Shown: positions 1 to 16,382, numbered from the stretch's first letter. The stretch: DNA of 64,000 nucleotides from Paracoccus marcusii (GCF_028621715.1 NZ_CP117466.1:439001-503000); one strand, 5' to 3'. The notes: generated by a model from the letters alone, not told the origin. Numbers and translations are program-made.

Positions 1-638
1 CCCGGCATCCACTGCGCCAGCTTGGTGTGGTTGAAATGCAGCGCCGTCCGCGGTGCGTCGGGCGCCAGGAAGATTGTCAGCGCCACCCCCATGTTGTGAC
101 AGATCCGCGGGGTGATCTTCAGCTGGCCGTCGCGCGCCGCGATGATCAGGCCGCGCCCATAGTCCAGCGACAGCTTGCCCTCGGCCTGCCATAGCGGGCT
201 GACGCGCGCGAAATCGGCGCGCGCGCGGGCGATGTAATCGACCGCCACCGCATCGTCGTCGTCATGGCGGAAATGACCGATCACCTGCGCATCCGGGTCA
301 AGATGCGGCGCCACCGCCGCGTGACAGGCCTCCAGGTGATAGTCCATCGGCGGCACCAGCGACAGGCGCAGCTGCGGCACCCGGTCGCACAGGTCGCGCA
401 GCTGGCCCAGCCAGGGTTCGGGCAGGTCCGGCCCGGTCATGATCACCAGCGTGAAGTCAGGATCGGTCTGCGCCAGCCAACCCGGCAGGGCCACGGTCTG
501 GAACCACAGCCAGCGCCGGGCCAGCCGGTCGGGATCGTACAGATAGGCACGGCGCGCCGCGATGCTGTCATGTTCGACCTGATAGCCGCGCAGTCCCAGA
601 TAGGAAAAGCGGCACAGTCCCAGCATCTGCACCCGCAT
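1..638 (-). CDS. Putative rhamnosyltransferase-family glycosyltransferase (3' end outside window)
   Basis: The reverse-strand frame opens with MRVQMLGLCRF and runs off the left edge after about 212 codons, so the C-terminus is missing. The opening motif, the aromatic/proline-rich middle (AQTDPDFTLVI) and the acidic FRHDDDDAV block around residue 135 match the conserved pattern of the putative rhamnosyl transferase family (Pfam PF11316), which has a nucleotide-sugar transferase fold; the Asp run is the likely metal/nucleotide-sugar site. The family is common in Rhodobacterales and is thought to decorate surface glycans, but no substrate is established here. The ATG shares one base with the stop of the upstream transporter gene (TGATG), implying translational coupling. 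Family call is from recognition of motifs; substrate is unknown. Confidence 0.75.
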   Translation of the reverse strand, partial: MRVQMLGLCRFSYLGLRGYQVEHDSIAARRAYLYDPDRLARRWLWFQTVALPGWLAQTDPDFTLVIMTGPDLPEPWLGQLRDLCDRVPQLRLSLVPPMDYHLEACHAAVAPHLDPDAQVIGHFRHDDDDAVAVDYIARARADFARVSPLWQAEGKLSLDYGRGLIIAARDGQLKITPRICHNMGVALTIFLAPDAPRTALHFNHTKLAQWMP

Positions 639-1576
639 CAGCGCCGCCGTCCCAGTTGAGCCTCGCGCCAGATGGTATAGATGCCCGCCCCCACGACAAG
701 GGCCGATCCGACCCAGGTCCAGAGGTCCGGCCAGTCGCCGAAGACCACCAGTCCCAGAAAGATGGCCATCAGCAGCGAGGTATAGCGGAAGGGCGACACG
801 GCCGCGATCTCTCCGACGCGCATGGCGGCCACGGCGCAGAGGTAACCGACGGTCAGGAAGGCGCTGCCCAGGGCCAGCAGGGCAAGGTGCCACAGATGCG
901 GCATCACCCAGCCCTGACCCAGGCTGAGGACGAACCCGGTCAGCGTGACCAGCACCGCGCCATAGAACGCGATGGTGTTCGAACTGATGTCGCGCCCGAA
1001 CTGGCGCGTCGACAGGTCGCGCACCGCGACCAGCAGCATCGCCCCAAGTGCGACCAGCGACCAGATGCCGAACGTGCCGCTGCCCGGACGCAGGATGATC
1101 AGCACACCCAGCATGCCCACCCCCACCGCCAGGATGCGCCGCCAGCCCAGGGTCTCCTTGAAGAACAGCGCCGCCCCCAGCATCACCACCAGCGGCAGCG
1201 ACTGCATCACCGCCGTCAGGTCGCCGATGGCCATGCGCTGCAGCGCGTTCAGGAACAGCAGGGTCGAGCCGATCTCTCCGACCAGCCGCAGGACCATCGG
1301 CGCGCGGGCGGGGGCCGGAATGCGCAGCCGCAGGCCCCCCGCACGCTGCGCGAGGATCATCAGGGCCAGCAGCACGAACACCCCCCGCAGCGTGATTGCC
1401 TGATACAGCGGAATGTCCTGAACCACGAACTTGATGATCGCATCGTTGCAGGTGAACCCCATCATCGACAGCGTCATCAGCCCTGCCCCGCGCAGGTTGT
1501 CGCCCGGTTGTAGCGGTTCTGGCCGGATCGAGGCGGGCCGCGTGCGGCGCAGCGGGGACATCAGGGGCGTGGACAT
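638..1576 (-). CDS. EamA/DMT-family membrane transporter
   Basis: A 312-residue protein with about ten hydrophobic segments starting near residue 33, arranged as the two repeated EamA halves usual in drug/metabolite transporters. Visible family features are the TCNDAIIKF segment in the first helix, the AIGDLTAVMQSLPLVVMLGA stretch and the second-half GEIAAVSPFRYTSLLMAI stretch, which mirrors it. The protein acts in the inner membrane; the cargo cannot be read from sequence. A cytoplasmic, basic N-terminal tail of about 30 residues precedes the first helix, so the true start could be a later Met. Its stop overlaps the start of the downstream glycosyltransferase gene by one base, so the two are probably co-transcribed. 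Confidence 0.85.
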   Translation of the reverse strand: MSTPLMSPLRRTRPASIRPEPLQPGDNLRGAGLMTLSMMGFTCNDAIIKFVVQDIPLYQAITLRGVFVLLALMILAQRAGGLRLRIPAPARAPMVLRLVGEIGSTLLFLNALQRMAIGDLTAVMQSLPLVVMLGAALFFKETLGWRRILAVGVGMLGVLIILRPGSGTFGIWSLVALGAMLLVAVRDLSTRQFGRDISSNTIAFYGAVLVTLTGFVLSLGQGWVMPHLWHLALLALGSAFLTVGYLCAVAAMRVGEIAAVSPFRYTSLLMAIFLGLVVFGDWPDLWTWVGSALVVGAGIYTIWREAQLGRRR

Positions 1577-1623
1577 GGCGGCTTTCCGGAACAGGATGGC
1601 GGAGGGGGGCTTGCAGCGACGGG

Positions 1624-1995
1624 TCAGGCCGCCGGAGGATCCCCGCTGTCGGCATCCTGCGCGGGGTGCCGCAACCGCCCTGCCCGTGCGGGACGTGGTG
1701 CCGGCACGGATGTCGGCTGCGCCTTGTACCGGTCGATCGACACTCGCGCATCGGCATTGCCGACAGTGACAGGATGCTGACGCAACAGGCCCCGATCGGC
1801 CTGATTGCCGACTCCGCCATCGGTGTCACACACGGAAGGCTGGACCATGCCGACAATCGGACGACGCTGGCCCTTCCGCATCGTGAGGGGTTCGGAATGG
1901 CGGCCCATGCGGGCCTGGGCGTTTCCTGCCACGATCTGCAACCCGCCCTGCACCGGCAGGGGGAAACGGCACAGACCCAGGGCTTGCATGCGCAT
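1624..1995 (-). pseudogene. Apparent decayed copy of a rhamnosyltransferase-like gene
   Basis: A reverse-strand frame starts with ATG at 1995, preceded by AAGGAA seven bases upstream, and begins MRMQALGLCRF followed by GGLQI. This is strikingly like the start of the glycosyltransferase at the left window edge (MRVQMLGLCRF, then GYQV). After about 22 residues the resemblance fades to scattered matches (QARM, an EP..MRK step, PSVCDTD where the family has LP..AQTD). The frame ends after 123 residues, less than half the family length, and lacks the Asp-rich motif. I read it as a degenerate or truncated paralog, with indels likely. Alternatively it is a chance frame in a 530-base non-coding stretch; the start motif argues against that. 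Confidence 0.4.
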
Positions 1996-2050
1996 CACGG
2001 TTCCTTGAACGGCAGATGCAGTATGTGCAGCCCGCAAGGGCGGTCAACCC

Positions 2051-2087
2051 AAAAGACAAAGGCCCGGCACTGGGTGCCGGGCCTTTG
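2051..2087 (-). terminator. rho-independent terminator after rpoC
   Basis: A perfect 14-bp GC-rich stem (2057-2070 pairing with 2074-2087) with a three-base loop lies 23 bases past the rpoC stop. On the minus strand it is followed by TC and TTTT. It closes the secE-to-rpoC transcription unit. Confidence 0.85.
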
Positions 2088-2109
2088 CATCATCAGTCAG
2101 GCGTTGCGA

Positions 2110-6348
<4,239 letters not shown>

Positions 6349-6400
6349 TCTCAATTCCTAATGAAGGGCACGGAGGAAGGGGTGGTGAGGGCGCGGGCCC

Positions 6401-10546
<4,146 letters not shown>

Positions 10547-10619
10547 GGGGTCTTGTCACCTTTCGTCTTCGCGCGCGTCCGGGTCGGGGCCCCCGGAACG
10601 CACCTACGAATGCAGGGGT

Positions 10620-10755
10620 GAGGTTCCATTCGTGCCACGCGTCCCACCGCGCGGCTCCCGAACCTCGAACATGCCCTGAAGGAATGTCCGCCAGCCGGAC
10701 CGCCCTTCAAGACAGGTTCGGCAGGGACCGGGAAACCCCGGACCCTGCCTGTCTT
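10620..10755 (-). promoter_or_regulatory. Two stem-loops between rplL and rpoB
   Basis: Reading the minus strand from rplL, the first structure (10709-10755) has a six-base outer stem and an inner stem of about 12 bp with one mismatch, closed by a short loop. The second pairs GAGGTTC (10620-10626) with GAACCTC (10660-10666). Neither has a T-run, so they look more like an attenuation or RNase processing region, as is known between rplL and rpoB in Escherichia coli, than simple terminators. Function is inferred from position only. Confidence 0.45.
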
Positions 10756-10774
10756 CAACCGATCAAAGGATCGA

Positions 10775-11146
10775 TTACTTCAGCTCGACCTTGGCGCCGG
10801 CTGCTTCCAGCTTCTTCTTCACTTCTTCGGCGTCGGCCTTGGAAGCGCCTTCCTTGACCTTGCCGCCAGCTTCGACCAGGTCCTTGGCTTCTTTCAGGCC
10901 CAGACCGGTGATGCCGCGAACTTCCTTGATCACGTTGATCTTGTTGGCGCCGGCTTCGACCAGGACGACGTCGAATTCGGTCTTCTCTTCGGCGGCTTCT
11001 GCCGAAGCAGCGGGGCCAGCCATCATGACGGCGCCACCGGCAGCCGGCTCGATGCCGTACTCATCCTTCAGGATGGTCTTCAGTTCCTGGGCTTCCAGCA
11101 GGGTCAGGCCCACGATTTCTTCGGCGAGTTTCTTCAGATCAGCCAT
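10775..11146 (-). CDS. rplL: 50S ribosomal protein L7/L12
   Basis: A 123-residue acidic ribosomal stalk protein. The N-terminal dimerisation helix ([19 protein letters not shown]) leads into an Ala/Gly-rich hinge around residues 36-55 and then the compact C-terminal domain with the [20 protein letters not shown] factor-binding helix. It binds L10 in multiple copies and recruits translational GTPases. It sits 65 bases after rplJ in the usual order and upstream of rpoB. A repeated choice of Lys and Glu codons and strong codon bias fit very high expression. Confidence 0.98.
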   Translation of the reverse strand: MADLKKLAEEIVGLTLLEAQELKTILKDEYGIEPAAGGAVMMAGPAASAEAAEEKTEFDVVLVEAGANKINVIKEVRGITGLGLKEAKDLVEAGGKVKEGASKADAEEVKKKLEAAGAKVELK

Positions 11147-11211
11147 TTTTCCGTTCTTTCCAGTTAATGTTCCAACGTCGGGTCTTCAACCACCAGTCGG
11201 GAATAGGTTGC

Positions 11212-11727
11212 TTACGCAGCCTCACGTTCCTCGAGGGTCGTGAGAATGCTCGCGATGTTCGAAGCAGGCGCGCCAATGGCACCGGCGATGTTCGAAGCGG
11301 GCGCACCGAGGCACGACACGATCTGAGCGATCAGCTCATCACGCGACGGCATCGAGGCGACGGCTTTCACACCGGCCGGATCCAGGGCCGAACCACCCAT
11401 CGCACCGCCCAGGATCACGAAACGATCGTTATCCTTGGCGTACTTGTCGGCGATCCGCGCAGCAGCGGTCGGATCCTCCGAATAGGTGATCACGGTCATG
11501 CCCGTCAGGTAGTCGGCGATGCTTGCGCAAGGCTTTCCTTCCAGGGCGATCTTGGCGAGCTTGTTCTTGGCAACGCGAACCGAACCACCCGCTTCGCGCA
11601 TGCGCGCGCGGAGGTCCTGCATATGTGCAACCGTCATCCCCTCGTAGTGGGCAACCACCACGACGCCAGAGCTTTCGAAGATCTGGCCGAGTTCCTCGAC
11701 CAGCTGTTCTTTCTGTGCTCTATCCAC
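11212..11727 (-). CDS. rplJ: 50S ribosomal protein L10
   Basis: A 171-residue stalk-base protein that anchors the L7/L12 dimers to 23S rRNA. The N-terminal RNA-binding domain shows [20 protein letters not shown] and the [17 protein letters not shown] segment; the C-terminal helix that binds L12 carries two near-repeats of GAPASNIA. I start at GTG 11727, because GGAG lies nine bases upstream and the resulting (M)DRAQKEQ start is typical; the longer frame upstream enters the structured leader. L10 with L12 normally represses its own mRNA through the leader, and the 236-base upstream region here is large enough for that. Confidence 0.97.
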   Translation of the reverse strand: MDRAQKEQLVEELGQIFESSGVVVVAHYEGMTVAHMQDLRARMREAGGSVRVAKNKLAKIALEGKPCASIADYLTGMTVITYSEDPTAAARIADKYAKDNDRFVILGGAMGGSALDPAGVKAVASMPSRDELIAQIVSCLGAPASNIAGAIGAPASNIASILTTLEEREAA

Positions 11728-11963
11728 GGTTTCACTCCAAGTTGGGGGTTTCCCCCCGGCTCTCACTTTTCCCGGTCTCGAACGGGACCGGGTCGGGTCC
11801 GTTAGGGCAAGATCACCCGAAGGACTGGGCCTTCGGAAAAACGCTTCCCCATCTCAGGAAGGCAATTAAGCAAGGTCTCCCTCGCACCCTCCGTCTCGGA
11901 CAGGACAGGGCCGCGTGCGGCCCCGCCATTCCCCGCCCTTGTCCGGCGGGGAAATTCCTGCGG
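11728..11963 (-). promoter_or_regulatory. Structured leader between rplA and rplJ (candidate L10 autoregulatory leader)
   Basis: No protein is encoded in this 236-base gap, but four inverted repeats are visible: a 7-bp stem with seven-base loop at 11931-11951, a 7-bp stem at 11908-11923, a 7-bp stem with six-base loop at 11817-11836, and a 7-bp stem with eight-base loop at 11771-11792. Ribosomal protein L10 leaders are known regulatory elements at this position in many bacteria. I did not confirm a kink-turn or covariance-model match, so the specific assignment is inference. Confidence 0.45.
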
Positions 11964-12662
11964 TCAGTTCGCGGTCGCAGAGACCACGTCGATCGACACG
12001 CCCGGACCCATGGTCGAGCTGATCGAGACCTTTTTCATGTAGGTGCCCTTGGCACCCGTCGGCTTGGCGCGGCTCACCGCGTCCACGAAGGCGCGCAGGT
12101 TCTGGGCCAGCTTGTCCTCGTCGAACGAGACCTTGCCGATGCCGGCATGGACGACGCCCGCCTTCTCGGCCTTGAACTGGACCTCGCCGCCCTTGGCTGC
12201 TTCGACGGCCGATTTCACGTCCATCGTCACGGTGCCGACCTTGGGGTTCGGCATCAGGTTGCGCGGGCCTAGGATCTTGCCCAGACGGCCGACCAGCGGC
12301 ATCATGTCCGGCGTCGCGATGCAACGGTCGAACTCGATCTTGCCGGACTGGATGGTCTCCATCAGGTCCTCGGCGCCGACGATGTCCGCACCGGCGGCCT
12401 TGGCTTCGTCAGCCTTGGGTCCACGGGCGAACACGGCGACGCGGACGTCCTTGCCGGTGCCTGCGGGCAGGGTCACCACGCCGCGGACCATCTGGTCGGC
12501 GTGACGCGGGTCGACGCCCAGGTTCAGCGCGATCTCGACGGTCTCGTCGAACTTGGCCGAGGCCTGTGCCTTGACCAGCTTGACGGCGTCCTCGACGGTC
12601 AGGTTGGCTTTGCCTTCAAAGGCGGCGCGGGCGGCAGTCTTTTTCTTGGAAACGTTTGCCAT
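11964..12662 (-). CDS. rplA: 50S ribosomal protein L1
   Basis: A 232-residue L1 protein of the ribosomal L1 stalk. Recognisable stretches are the N-terminal [20 protein letters not shown], the central [20 protein letters not shown] loop and the C-terminal [20 protein letters not shown], all at normal family spacing. It helps move deacylated tRNA from the E site and in many bacteria represses the rplK-rplA mRNA. The ATG lies two bases after the rplK stop, so the pair is translationally linked. A long structured gap follows before rplJ. Confidence 0.98.
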   Translation of the reverse strand: MANVSKKKTAARAAFEGKANLTVEDAVKLVKAQASAKFDETVEIALNLGVDPRHADQMVRGVVTLPAGTGKDVRVAVFARGPKADEAKAAGADIVGAEDLMETIQSGKIEFDRCIATPDMMPLVGRLGKILGPRNLMPNPKVGTVTMDVKSAVEAAKGGEVQFKAEKAGVVHAGIGKVSFDEDKLAQNLRAFVDAVSRAKPTGAKGTYMKKVSISSTMGPGVSIDVVSATAN

Positions 12663-12664
12663 GA

Positions 12665-13117
12665 TCAGCCCCTCACCTCGATGCCGATCGACCGGGCGGA
12701 ACCGACGATGATCTTCATCGCGGCATCCACGTCGTTCGCCGACAGGTCCTTCATCTTGGTCTCGGCGATCTCGCGGATCTGCTTGACCGTCACGGTGCCT
12801 GCGGTGGCACGGCCCGGCTTGTCCGAACCCTTGGCGCGGTTGCGCTTGCCGACCGGCTTCAGGCCGGCTGCCTTCTTGAGCAGGAAGGACGCGGGCGGCG
12901 TCTTCGTCTCGAAGGTGAACGACTTGTCGGCATAATAGGTGATGACGACGGGCACGGGCGAACCCTGCTCCATCTCCTGGGTCTTGGCGTTGAACTCTTT
13001 GCAGAACGCCATGATATTGATGCCGCGCTGACCCAGGGCCGGGCCGACGGGGGGCGACGGGTTCGCTTGGCCCGCCTTGATCTGCAGCTTCAGGCTGCCA
13101 ACAACTTTCTTGGCCAT
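12665..13117 (-). CDS. rplK: 50S ribosomal protein L11
   Basis: A 150-residue L11 protein with the family's N-terminal [20 protein letters not shown] motif and the C-terminal rRNA-binding domain containing [20 protein letters not shown]. It sits at the GTPase-associated centre of 23S rRNA and is needed for stringent-response sensing. It is a little longer than the usual 141-143 residues; the extra residues are in the linker around 90-100. It follows nusG after 76 bases and is immediately followed by rplA, the standard order. Confidence 0.98.
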   Translation of the reverse strand: MAKKVVGSLKLQIKAGQANPSPPVGPALGQRGINIMAFCKEFNAKTQEMEQGSPVPVVITYYADKSFTFETKTPPASFLLKKAAGLKPVGKRNRAKGSDKPGRATAGTVTVKQIREIAETKMKDLSANDVDAAMKIIVGSARSIGIEVRG

Positions 13118-13193
13118 CTGGCCTTCTCCTTTGTCATCAAGCCCCGCACGGGGGCCGATTTAGCGGTGCGGCCTCACGGCCTCCCGCAGCCGA

Positions 13194-13730
13194 TCACGAA
13201 GATTTCGAAACCTGCGTGAATTCCAGTTCGACCGGCGTCGGCCGGCCAAAGATCGACACCGTCACCTTGATGCGCGAGGAAATCTCGTCGATCTCCTCGA
13301 CCATCCCCGAGAACCCCTCGAACGGGCCGTCGGTCACGCTGACCTTCTCGCCCACGTCAAAGCGGATCAGGTTACGCGGCGCGGCGGGTGCGCCGTCGTC
13401 CGAGCGGTGCAGCATCATGTTCACTTCGTCGTCGCGCATCGGCATCGGTTTGCCCTGCGCGCCCAGAAAGCCGGTGACGCGGTTGATCGAGTTGACCAGG
13501 TGATAGGTCCGGTCCGACATCTCCATGTGCACCAGCACATAGCCGGGCATGAAGCGGCGCTCGGACGTCACCTTCTTGCCGCGACGGATCTCGATCACTT
13601 CCTCGGTCGGGACCAGGACCTCGTCGATCTGGTCGTCCAGGCCCTTCTCGGCGACGGACTGGCGAATCGCCTCGGCGACCTTCTTTTCGAAGTTCGACAG
13701 GACGCTGACCGAATACCAACGTTTTGCCAT
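13194..13730 (-). CDS. nusG: Transcription termination/antitermination protein NusG
   Basis: A 178-residue NusG of normal length. The NGN domain begins MAKRWYSVSVLSNFEKKVAE and contains the MPGYVLVHMEMSD stretch that contacts the RNA polymerase clamp; the C-terminal KOW domain shows VGEKVSVTDGPFEGFSGMVE, which binds Rho or ribosomal S10. It sits between secE and rplK as in most bacteria. The 172-base gap separating it from secE carries a plausible own promoter (see the entry at 13867), so it may be transcribed both from the tRNA-Trp/secE promoter and locally. Confidence 0.98.
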   Translation of the reverse strand: MAKRWYSVSVLSNFEKKVAEAIRQSVAEKGLDDQIDEVLVPTEEVIEIRRGKKVTSERRFMPGYVLVHMEMSDRTYHLVNSINRVTGFLGAQGKPMPMRDDEVNMMLHRSDDGAPAAPRNLIRFDVGEKVSVTDGPFEGFSGMVEEIDEISSRIKVTVSIFGRPTPVELEFTQVSKSS

Positions 13731-13866
13731 GTCTCGATCGACCCCTGCTCATCTTTCGGGAATCACGCGGACAGCGCGCCAACCCTTTGAATTCCATGTC
13801 GCCCGGAAATATGCAAATCGGCGCGCATGCGCATTCGATGCACGCCGTGTCCCGGACAGTCGGGGG

Positions 13867-13895
13867 GAAATACCGCCCCCCGCCCGCAATTGCAA
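13867..13895 (-). promoter_or_regulatory. nusG: Candidate promoter for nusG-rplK
   Basis: On the minus strand TTGCAA (13895-13890) and TATTTC (13872-13867) are separated by exactly 17 bases, giving a likely start near 13860 and a leader of about 130 bases before nusG. The -10 box matches consensus at only three positions, so this is tentative. It overlaps a six-base GC inverted repeat (13862-13881). Confidence 0.35.
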
Positions 13896-13902
13896 GCCCC
13901 GA

Positions 13903-14097
13903 TCAGCCGCTGATCAGGCGCAGCCCCTGGGTCAGACCGGTGCGGATCGTCAGGTCGACCAGGAAGAAGAACAGGCTGGTGATCGAGGCGAAGATCAGGA
14001 CCATGATGGTCGTGGTGATCACCTCGCGGCGCGTCGGCCAGGAAATCTTGGCGGCTTCGGCGCGGACCTGGTTGATGAACTGGACGGGATTGGCCAC
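13903..14097 (-). CDS. secE: Preprotein translocase subunit SecE
   Basis: A 64-residue single-span SecE. The cytoplasmic amphipathic part (FINQVRAEAAKISWPTRREV) carries the near-invariant SWPTR motif, followed by one transmembrane helix around residues 30-53. It stabilises SecY in the inner-membrane translocon. I use the GTG at 14097 because AAGGAG lies six bases before it; a TTG further upstream would place this ribosome-binding site inside the gene. It lies 97 bases after tRNA-Trp and probably shares its transcript. Confidence 0.95.
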   Translation of the reverse strand: MANPVQFINQVRAEAAKISWPTRREVITTTIMVLIFASITSLFFFLVDLTIRTGLTQGLRLISG

Positions 14098-14194
14098 GGG
14101 CGGCTCCTTGGGCAAATGCGACCGCGGGTCTAGCCGGGCACGCCCGGCTTTTCAACCCTGATCGCGGTCAGGACGCAGGTCTGGCGGAAGGACC

Positions 14195-14270
14195 TGGCAG
14201 GGGCAGGGGGACTCGAACCCACGACCCTCGGTTTTGGAGACCGATGCTCTACCAACTGAGCTATACCCCT
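14195..14270 (-). tRNA. tRNA-Trp (anticodon CCA)
   Basis: A 76-base cloverleaf on the minus strand including an encoded 3' CCA. The acceptor stem pairs AGGGGTA with TGCCCCT, the D arm reads GCTCAGTTGGTAGAGC, the anticodon loop is CTCCAAA with CCA anticodon, and the T arm has GGTTCGAGTCC. It is the first gene of the secE-nusG-ribosomal unit, as in many proteobacteria. Confidence 0.97.
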
Positions 14271-14281
14271 GAGGTCGGGCC

Positions 14282-14310
14282 TGATTAGTGCCACCCCGTC
14301 CGCCCGTCAA
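14282..14310 (-). promoter_or_regulatory. Promoter of tRNA-Trp (and secE operon)
   Basis: On the minus strand TTGACG (14310-14305) and TAATCA (14287-14282) are 17 bases apart, placing the start about five bases before the tRNA 5' end. The same two hexamers with the same spacing precede tRNA-Tyr elsewhere in this window, which raises confidence. Confidence 0.55.
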
Positions 14311-14325
14311 GCAGATATCGGACCG

Positions 14326-14757
14326 CTACAGATAGCGCGGAAACTCGATCTTGGGGCAGCGGTCCTGAACCACGGTGATGCCGCGTGCGCGGGCACGCTC
14401 GGCGGCCGCGTCGTCGCGCACGCCAAGCTGGGTCCAGATCACCTGCAGGTCGGGCAGATGGGCCAGCGCCTCGTCGACCACCTGCCCCACCGCGTCCGAG
14501 CGGCGGAAGATGTCGACAAGCTGCACCCCTTCGGCAGCCGGGATGTCGGCCAGCGTCGCATAGACGCGCTCTCCCAGGATGGTCTGGCCGTCGTGACCTG
14601 GATTGACCGGGATGACGCGGATGCCCTGGGACTGCAGATAGCGGGCGACGCCCCAGCTGGGCCGCGCCTCGTTGGGGGACAGGCCCACCATCGCCACGAC
14701 CTTTGTGTCCCGGGCGATGCGCGCGATGTCGTGATCCTCGTCCGTGTGGATGTCCAT
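14326..14757 (-). CDS. CoA-binding (YccU-type) Rossmann protein
   Basis: A 143-residue protein of the CoA_binding_2 family, essentially a single Rossmann domain. Visible features are VVAMVGLSPNEARPSWGVAR near the N-terminus (the nucleotide-binding loop), the IRVIPVNPGHDGQTILGERVY segment and the C-terminal VQDRCPKIEFPR motif typical of YccU proteins. Bound CoA or a related nucleotide is known for family structures; the cellular role is not. I choose ATG 14757, which has GGAGGGA eight bases upstream, over an in-frame start 15 codons earlier. It is alone between the tRNA-Trp promoter and the YHS gene. Confidence 0.85.
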   Translation of the reverse strand: MDIHTDEDHDIARIARDTKVVAMVGLSPNEARPSWGVARYLQSQGIRVIPVNPGHDGQTILGERVYATLADIPAAEGVQLVDIFRRSDAVGQVVDEALAHLPDLQVIWTQLGVRDDAAAERARARGITVVQDRCPKIEFPRYL

Positions 14758-14963
14758 GATCGTCCCTCCTCCGGGCCGCAGCCGCAGGTTGCAGCCTCTC
14801 ATAGAAAAAGCGCCCGGTCCATACGATGGCCGGGCGCAAGTCGCGGAACGAGGGACAGTGATCTGGACATGACCGTTCCGGGGTCATGCCATGAGGTGTA
14901 AATGGGCATCAGGCAGAAAAGTTCCACCCTGATCACGCATTTGTGATTCTTGTGTCGCCAGCG

Positions 14964-15365
14964 TCAGCGCCACAGGCGCTGAGCCTCTGCCACGATCCCG
15001 GCGGGGTCACTGGACAGGCGCCGTTCCGCGGCACCTGATTCCAGCAGGTACAGCCTGCCCGCCACCACCGCGAAATGGCGCGGATCGCCCATCTGCGGGC
15101 GTCCGTCGACGATGGACACCGGGCACATTCCGTCTAACGCCGGGGCAAAGGATCGCGGGTTGGCCTCGAACCGGGCGCGATTCTCTTCGGATGCGAAATG
15201 CCACAGCTGGCCCTTCCACATCGTCGCGATGTCGCTGCGCCCCGGGGTCGGGCGCCCGGCCTGCGCATAGCCCACCGGGTCGAACCCACCCACGGCCCAG
15301 TCCTGCGCCGCCGCGGGAAGCGCGGCCGCAAGGCTGATCAGCAGGCACAGGACAGAGGCTTTCAT
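14964..15365 (-). CDS. Secreted YHS-domain protein
   Basis: A 133-residue protein with a clear Sec signal peptide (residues 1-20, MKASVLCLLISLAAALPAAA, cleavage after AQ-type site) and a YHS-like domain: GGFDPVGYAQAGRPTPG, then WKGQLWHFASEENRARFEANP and a single Cys in GMCPVSIVDG. YHS domains are associated with metal binding, often copper, but the role of this periplasmic form is not established. I start at ATG 15365, since the longer frame adds an Arg-rich stretch before the signal peptide. The gene is separated from its neighbours and may be monocistronic. Confidence 0.8.
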   Translation of the reverse strand: MKASVLCLLISLAAALPAAAQDWAVGGFDPVGYAQAGRPTPGRSDIATMWKGQLWHFASEENRARFEANPRSFAPALDGMCPVSIVDGRPQMGDPRHFAVVAGRLYLLESGAAERRLSSDPAGIVAEAQRLWR

Positions 15366-15454
15366 GACGACTCGACGGTTGCGGTCCGGTCTACTTGACA
15401 GCAGCCGGACCAAATCTCAACGCGCGTGACATAATCGTCGCAGGGATGTGATAT

Positions 15455-16258
15455 TCAGGCACGCCCCGCGGCATACAGGGCCACGGCGGCGGCATTCGAC
15501 ACGTTCAGCGACCCGAAATCGGCAGCAAAGGGAATCCGCGCGACATGGTCGCAGGTCTTCATCGTCAGCTCCCGCATGCCCGGCCCTTCGGCGCCCATCA
15601 CCAGGCAGACCGCCCTGCCCGACAGGTCCGACATCAGGTCGGGCAATGATTCGGTGCCGGTGCCGTCCAGACCCACCAGGATGAAGCCCATGTTCTTCAG
15701 CTGGGTCAGCGCCTCGGCCAGGTTCGGCACGCGCAGATAGGGCTGACGCTCCAGCGCGCCCGACGCCGTCTTGGCCAGGGCGCCAGTCTCGGGGGCGGAA
15801 TGGCGGTGCGGGGCGATGACCGCGCGCGCGCCGAACACCTCGGCCGACCGCAGGATCGCACCGACGTTGTGCGGGTCGGTCACCCGGTCCAGCGCGACCA
15901 GCAGCGGCCGCGTCTCTCCGGGCGCCTCGCGCAGCGCGACCTCCGACAGGCTGCCCCATTTCAGCGGCTTGACCTCCAGCGCGGCGCCCTGATGGACGCT
16001 TTCGGCGGCCAAGCCCACGGCCTTGTCGAAGATGCGCGGATCGGTGATCTCCGGCTCCATCCCGTGCAGCTCGCCAAGCCGGGCCAGCGCATTCTGGGTG
16101 ACCACCAGGCGCAGCTTCTGGCGCACCGGGTTGGCCAGCGCGTCGCGGACCGCGTGCAGGCCGAACAGCCAGACCGTCTCGGCGGCGGCCGCGCGGCGGG
16201 CGCGTTCCTTGTCGATGACCCATGTGGGCTTCTTGGCGTTTCCGCTCTTGTCGGACAT
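15455..16258 (-). CDS. rlmB: 23S rRNA (guanosine-2'-O-)-methyltransferase RlmB (SpoU/TrmH family)
   Basis: A 267-residue SpoU-family enzyme predicted to 2'-O-methylate 23S rRNA (G2251 in Escherichia coli numbering). The N-terminal substrate-binding domain begins WLFGLHAVRDAL; the SPOUT catalytic part shows LDRVTDPHNVGAILRSAEVF, then CLVMGAEGPGMREL and the knot-forming SLNVSNAAAVALYA motif near the C-terminus, all three family motifs. About 30 extra residues at the N-terminus are Lys/Arg-rich, which is common in alphaproteobacteria. GGAGG precedes the ATG. It is divergent from tRNA-Tyr. A tRNA TrmH activity cannot be excluded from sequence alone. Confidence 0.88.
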   Translation of the reverse strand: MSDKSGNAKKPTWVIDKERARRAAAAETVWLFGLHAVRDALANPVRQKLRLVVTQNALARLGELHGMEPEITDPRIFDKAVGLAAESVHQGAALEVKPLKWGSLSEVALREAPGETRPLLVALDRVTDPHNVGAILRSAEVFGARAVIAPHRHSAPETGALAKTASGALERQPYLRVPNLAEALTQLKNMGFILVGLDGTGTESLPDLMSDLSGRAVCLVMGAEGPGMRELTMKTCDHVARIPFAADFGSLNVSNAAAVALYAAGRA

Positions 16259-16329
16259 GCGCGGCCTCCTTTCCTTGTGGACCCTTCTCTGCGCGCAGGG
16301 CGCGCATCGCGCAAGCCCCGGAAATCCGC

Positions 16330-16358
16330 TTGACGCCCCCCGACGGGGCGGCTAATCA
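16330..16358 (+). promoter_or_regulatory. Promoter of tRNA-Tyr
   Basis: TTGACG (16330-16335), a 17-base GC-rich spacer, and TAATCA (16353-16358). The predicted start is near 16366, about 17 bases upstream of the tRNA. The hexamers and spacing are identical to those before tRNA-Trp on the other strand at 14282-14310. Confidence 0.55.
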
Positions 16359-16382
16359 CCCCGCACGCCGAAAGCGATCGGC

